Below are positions 24,772 through 28,261 of a stretch of 28,261 nucleotides of DNA, in pieces. Position numbers and translations under genes: made by a program. Below the pieces are notes generated by a model, which saw only the letters and a program-made list of their open reading frames with translations, did not search any database and was not told the DNA's origin. How positions within the stretch are numbered: the first letter of the stretch is position 1; every line of letters starts with the position of its first letter. The stretch lies in NCBI GenBank assembly GCA_937995745.1, contig CALKIU010000192.1:1-28261 (forward strand), written 5' to 3'. The stretch is from an uncultured Bacillaceae bacterium (lineage in GTDB: Bacteria; Bacillota; Bacilli; Bacillales; Cytobacillaceae).

Positions 24772-26972
24772 GGGATGGCTCCTTCCCATTCTTTTCTTAA
24801 TTGATCCACTTGTTGATGGATGACTTCTTCTTTGTTGCAGGAAATGCGAAGCACAGAATCGTCCGTCACTTTTCCGATCAATTGGGCATCGACCAATTTT
24901 TCAAACTCTTCTTGGTGTTCCTTTTTGACGGAAAGAATAAAGCGGGATTGCGATTCACTGAACAGCGCCGAGACAGGATTTCCCGTCACTTCCACTTCCG
25001 CGCCCAATCCTTGTGCACTCATGCAGCATTCGGCGAGGGCGACGGCGAAGCCTCCCTCGGAAATGTCATGGGCCGATGCAACGAGTCCGGCGCGAATCGC
25101 TGACAGGACTTGTTTTTGTACTTTCGCTTCCACTTCCAGATCCAATTCGGGCGCTTTTCCGAAAATTTTGCCGTACGTCATTTTCTGCAATTCACTGCCC
25201 CCGAATTCATCTTTCGTTTCTCCCACAAGGTAGATGAGATCGCCGGCGGCTTTAAATTCCTGGGTGGTGACATGTTTTAAATCGATGATTAATCCGACCA
25301 TTCCCACAGTCGGTGTCGGATAGATCGCTTTTCCGTCCGTTTCGTTGTACAGGGACACGTTTCCGCTGATTACCGGTGTATTAAGGGCCCGGCACGCTTC
25401 GCTCATGCCTTCCACCGATTGTTCCAGCTGCCAGAAGATTTCCGGCTTTTCCGGGCTGCCAAAGTTGAGACAGTCGGTGACCGCAATCGGCTCCCCGCCG
25501 GAAGCGACAATATTCCGGGCCGCTTCGGCTACGACAATTTTTCCGCCTGTTCTCGGATCCAGGTAGATGTAGCGGGAGTTGCAATCGGTCGTCATCGCCA
25601 GCGCCTTATTTTTGCCGGGGATTCGCACGACCCCCGCGTCCGAACCGGGCGGAACAACTGTATCCAATCGGGCCATATAGTCGTACTGTTCATAGACCCA
25701 TTTTTTGCTGGCGATCGTCGGCTGTTTCAAGAGAGCGACGAGCGTTTCGTTGTAATCTTCCACTTTCGGAATATCATTTTCCATCGCCTGGAATTCACGG
25801 TAGTAATCCGGTTCTTTGGACGGCTTATGATAAACCGGAGCATCTTCGGCAAGGGCATCGACGGGAACATTGGCGACCACTTCGCCTTTATGGATGAGGC
25901 GGAGCATTTTGTCGTCGGTCACCTTTCCGACCACCGCCGCCTCCAAGCCGTATTTGGAGAAAAGATCAATTACTTCCTGCTCCCTGCCTTTTTTGATGAT
26001 GAGGAGCATCCGCTCCTGGGATTCGGACAGCATCATCTCATACGGCGTCATGCCTTCTTCCCGCTGGGGAACAAGATCTAGGTTCATTTCAATGCCTGTT
26101 CCCGCTTTGCTGGCCATTTCCGCCGAAGAGCTGGTCAAACCGGCGGCTCCCATATCCTGAATGCCAACGAGCGCATCTGATTTTACCAGTTCCAAACAAG
26201 CTTCCATCAGCAATTTTTCCACGAACGGGTCGCCCCGTTGAATGTCCGGGCTTTCCACTTCCGCATCTTCGCTGAATTCTTCGGAAGCAAAGGTGGCCCC
26301 GTGAATGCCGTCACGGCCTGTTTTCGAACCGACATACACGACGGAGTTGCCCACGCCGTGTGCCTGGCCTTTTTTTATGTCCTTATGATCGATGAGCCCC
26401 ACCGTCATGGCATTGACAAGGGGATTTCCTTCGTAGCAAGGATCAAATTGCACTTCCCCGCCGACCGTCGGAATTCCCATGCGGTTTCCATAGCCGGCGA
26501 TCCCGTTCACCGCTTCTTTAAATAAATATTTCGTTCGCGGTGAATCCAATTCGCCAAAGCGGAGAGAGTTTAAGCTGGCAATCGGTCTCGCTCCCATGGA
26601 AAAGACGTCGCGGAGGATTCCGCCCACGCCCGTTGCCGCGCCTTCATACGGCTCGACGGCAGAAGGGTGGTTGTGGCTTTCCAATTTGAAAACAACGGCC
26701 TGGCCGTCGCCGATATCGACAATCCCGGCGCCTTCCCCGGGCCCTTGCAGCACTCTTTCCCCTTCCGTGGGAAACTTTCTAAGCACCGGTTTCGAGTTTT
26801 TGTAGCTGCAGTGCTCGGACCACATCACGGAAAACAGCCCTGTTTCCGTGTAGTTCGGCAAGCGGCCGAGAATTTTTTCCACCATCGCAAATTCTTCGTC
26901 CGTCATCCCCATTTCCCGATAAAGTTTTTCCGATTTGATTTGTTCCGGAGTTGGTTCACGCATTTGTGACAT
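24756..26972 (-). CDS. purL: FGAM synthase subunit PurL (small type)
   Basis: The ATP-dependent synthetase subunit makes FGAM from FGAR in the PurS/PurL/PurQ complex. At 738 residues it is the small PurL that has no glutaminase domain of its own, so it depends on PurQ or free ammonia. The motifs VMWSEHCSYKNSK, ESHNHPSAVEPYEGAATGVGGI.RD, GIQDMGAAGLTSSSAEMA and SAHDISEGG are intact. The start ATG 26970-26972 has GGAGG 11-12 nt upstream and overlaps the purQ stop by 17 nt. No sign of decay is seen in this subunit, in contrast to its partner PurQ. Confidence 0.97.
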   Translation of the reverse strand: MSQMREPTPEQIKSEKLYREMGMTDEEFAMVEKILGRLPNYTETGLFSVMWSEHCSYKNSKPVLRKFPTEGERVLQGPGEGAGIVDIGDGQAVVFKLESHNHPSAVEPYEGAATGVGGILRDVFSMGARPIASLNSLRFGELDSPRTKYLFKEAVNGIAGYGNRMGIPTVGGEVQFDPCYEGNPLVNAMTVGLIDHKDIKKGQAHGVGNSVVYVGSKTGRDGIHGATFASEEFSEDAEVESPDIQRGDPFVEKLLMEACLELVKSDALVGIQDMGAAGLTSSSAEMASKAGTGIEMNLDLVPQREEGMTPYEMMLSESQERMLLIIKKGREQEVIDLFSKYGLEAAVVGKVTDDKMLRLIHKGEVVANVPVDALAEDAPVYHKPSKEPDYYREFQAMENDIPKVEDYNETLVALLKQPTIASKKWVYEQYDYMARLDTVVPPGSDAGVVRIPGKNKALAMTTDCNSRYIYLDPRTGGKIVVAEAARNIVASGGEPIAVTDCLNFGSPEKPEIFWQLEQSVEGMSEACRALNTPVISGNVSLYNETDGKAIYPTPTVGMVGLIIDLKHVTTQEFKAAGDLIYLVGETKDEFGGSELQKMTYGKIFGKAPELDLEVEAKVQKQVLSAIRAGLVASAHDISEGGFAVALAECCMSAQGLGAEVEVTGNPVSALFSESQSRFILSVKKEHQEEFEKLVDAQLIGKVTDDSVLRISCNKEEVIHQQVDQLRKEWEGAIPCLLK

Positions 26973-27639
26973 TTACAGTTTCCCTCCAATGTTTGACAAG
27001 TGATTGAAACAGTCTCAACCCGTCTGTTCCTCCGATTATTTCCTCTGTCGCTCTTTCCGGACGGGGCATCATTCCGAGCACGTTTCCTCTTTCATTGATG
27101 ATTCCGGCAATCCCTTCCACGCTGCCGTTCGGATTGTTTTCATATGTAAAAACAATCTGGTTGTTTTCTTTTAAACGCTGCAATGTCTCGTCATCGCAAT
27201 GGTAATTTCCCGATTCATGGGCAATTGGAAGGGTGATGGCTTCCCCTTTTTCGTAAAGGGAAGTGAACATCGTTTCATTGTTTTCCACTTTTACGGTCTC
27301 ATTTCGGCAAATAAAGCGGAGACTTTTGTTCTTCTTGACCGCCCCCGGCAGCAGCCCGGCTTCAAGCAAGATTTGGAATCCGTTGCCAACCCCGAGGACC
27401 GGCTTTCCTTCCTCGGCCGCTTTTTTTACTTCATCCATGACTTTTGTAAAACAGGCAAGCGCCCCCGGGCGCAGATAATCTCCGTAAGAAAAACCTCCCG
27501 GCAGGATAATGCCGTCAAAACCTTCCAGACTGTCTGCATCATGCCCGACGAGTTCGGCTTCTTCACCGAGCACCTCTGTTACGGCACGATACATTTCCAC
27601 ATCATCAGACCCCGGAAATACAATTACGGCAAATTTCAC
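26956..27639 (-). CDS. purQ: FGAM synthase subunit PurQ with catalytic triad substituted
   Basis: By family, PurQ hydrolyses glutamine and feeds ammonia to PurL. The 227-residue protein is clearly PurQ: GGFSYGDYLR, NGFQIL.E.GLLPGA, FICR and NPNGSV.GIAG. However, the nucleophile position reads GVGNGFQ (Gly85, codon GGC) instead of GVCNGFQ. The triad His position reads MMPRPERA (Arg193, codon CGT) instead of PHPERA. Only Glu195 of the triad remains. The N-terminal PGSNCD is shortened to PGSDD, and YLRCG is YLRPG. The frame is otherwise complete. The start is GTG (27637-27639), overlapping the purS TGA by 4 nt, with GAGGAG 11 nt upstream. It is probably glutaminase-dead. Confidence 0.93.
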   Translation of the reverse strand: MKFAVIVFPGSDDVEMYRAVTEVLGEEAELVGHDADSLEGFDGIILPGGFSYGDYLRPGALACFTKVMDEVKKAAEEGKPVLGVGNGFQILLEAGLLPGAVKKNKSLRFICRNETVKVENNETMFTSLYEKGEAITLPIAHESGNYHCDDETLQRLKENNQIVFTYENNPNGSVEGIAGIINERGNVLGMMPRPERATEEIIGGTDGLRLFQSLVKHWRETVNVTNA

Positions 27640-27890
27640 TGATTAACACTCTCCTCAATTTCATAACGGAAGTCTTCAATCACAGGGTTGACCAGCATTT
27701 TTTCGCAAACTTCCTTGACGACTTCTTCCACGTCGCGATCCGATTTTTTCACGAAAAACTCGATATATTTTCCGACGCGGATATTGGACACTTCATTGTA
27801 GTCCAGCTCCCGCAATTTCTTTTCAACCGCTGAACCGTGCGGGTCAATGACGCTTTTTTTCAAAGTGACGTAAACTTTTACTTTGTACAT
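27636..27890 (-). CDS. purS: FGAM synthase subunit PurS
   Basis: This 84-residue protein dimerises and bridges PurL and PurQ in the FGAM synthase complex. It begins MYKVKVYVTLK and includes DPHGSAVEKKL, IRVGKYIEF and the C-terminal VIEDFRYEIEE, all as in B. subtilis. The start is ATG 27888-27890 with GGGGG 9 nt upstream. The same frame is open for another 49 codons upstream, but the family N-terminus supports the short form. It ends in a 4-nt GTGA overlap with purQ. Confidence 0.96.
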   Translation of the reverse strand: MYKVKVYVTLKKSVIDPHGSAVEKKLRELDYNEVSNIRVGKYIEFFVKKSDRDVEEVVKEVCEKMLVNPVIEDFRYEIEESVNQ

Positions 27891-28068
27891 CTTTTCATGC
27901 CCCCGTTTGATTTTAGTGTAAATTGCTTCATTGACAGCTTTTTTATTTGCAAGCCTGCCGAAAGTTGAAAAAACTTTCTGACTATCCGGCGGACCAAACC
28001 CAATCAATAATTTCAACTCCACAACCAGATTTGACACACCACCAACAACACTTGAATGTTCCCGACAA
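27891..28068 (-). other. purK-purS junction where purB and purC are expected
   Basis: This 178-bp stretch is visibly more AT-rich than the flanking genes and has no recognisable purB or purC remnant. On the minus strand, the purS frame is open across it without a stop. It contains a small 7-bp hairpin (GAAAGTT/AACTTTC, 27960-27978) and no terminator or promoter that I trust. Confidence 0.6.
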
Positions 28069-28261
28069 TTAATCCCAAATCCCGCTTTCTTTGATTTCCT
28101 TTAAAGCCGCGTCAATGTTTTCCGTTAATATGGTCACATGGCCCATTTTCCGTTTCGGTCTGGCCTCTTTTTTACCGTAAATATGAATTTTCCAATTCTT
28201 GAGCTGCGGAATTTTCGGCAGCAGTTTTTCCAGATGCTCTCCCAACAAGTTCACCATCACG
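28069..28261 (-). CDS. purK: N5-carboxyaminoimidazole ribonucleotide synthase, C-terminal end (partial)
   Basis: Only the last 64 or so codons lie in the window; the gene continues beyond 28261. The C-terminal PurK signature is clear: VMVNLLGEHLE, then IHIYGKKEARPKRKMGHVTIL, ending SGIWD before TAA. PurK converts AIR plus bicarbonate plus ATP to N5-CAIR, which PurE then rearranges. In B. subtilis purK is followed by purB and purC; here the next gene is purS. Confidence 0.93.
   Translation of the reverse strand, partial: VMVNLLGEHLEKLLPKIPQLKNWKIHIYGKKEARPKRKMGHVTILTENIDAALKEIKESGIWD

Noticed and set aside
27891..28037. 49-residue N-terminal extension of PurS in frame
   Set aside because: The family starts at MYKVKVYV with a good ribosome binding site there; the extension resembles no PurS, PurC or PurB sequence I know. 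The open frame is kept as part of the junction finding.

Overview
The window is a stretch of chromosome from a thermophile-like member of the Bacillaceae (Firmicutes). The evidence is the gene content and order, which follow the Bacillus subtilis purine / yerA-yerB-yerC / pcrB-pcrA-ligA-camS / gatCAB segment, together with strong GGAGG-type ribosome binding sites, roughly balanced GC content, and proteins that align closely by eye with B. subtilis versions. Caldibacillus or a close relative is my guess; I could not search databases. Almost every gene lies on the minus strand, so transcription runs from high to low coordinates.

Layout, in the direction of transcription. (1) 28261-18739 holds the purine operon: the 3' end of purK, then purS, purQ, purL, purF, purM, purN, purH and purD, closed by a terminator at 18581-18607. 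Together they cover most steps from PRPP to IMP. Two things are odd. purB and purC, which normally lie between purK and purS in this family, are absent and replaced by a 178-bp AT-rich junction. PurQ, the glutaminase subunit of FGAM synthase, has Gly and Arg where the catalytic Cys and His belong. (2) 18629-18736 and 18178-18435 are two small plus-strand membrane-protein genes next to purD. (3) 17921-14342 carries yerA (adenine deaminase-like), yerB (lipoprotein) and yerC (TrpR-like), ending at a strong terminator. (4) 13889-7653 is a DNA replication/repair operon: pcrB, pcrA, ligA and camS, with its own sigma-A-type promoter and terminator. (5) 7652-4228 departs from the B. subtilis order. 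It contains aceA (isocitrate lyase, with its own promoter, a palindromic leader element and a distant cre-like site) and a yueI-family gene, both set in GC-rich, repeat-laden non-coding DNA. (6) 3679-480 is gatC-gatA-gatB, the Glu-tRNA(Gln)/Asp-tRNA(Asn) amidotransferase, with promoter and terminator. (7) The first 173 bases are a tandem array of about 52-bp units, each holding a perfect or near-perfect hairpin.

The coding genes are mostly ordinary housekeeping genes. The points that deserve a second look are the apparently glutaminase-dead PurQ, the missing purB/purC with its unexplained junction, a 35-residue single-span membrane protein antisense to the purD 3' region, the aceA leader palindrome, and the repeat arrays.
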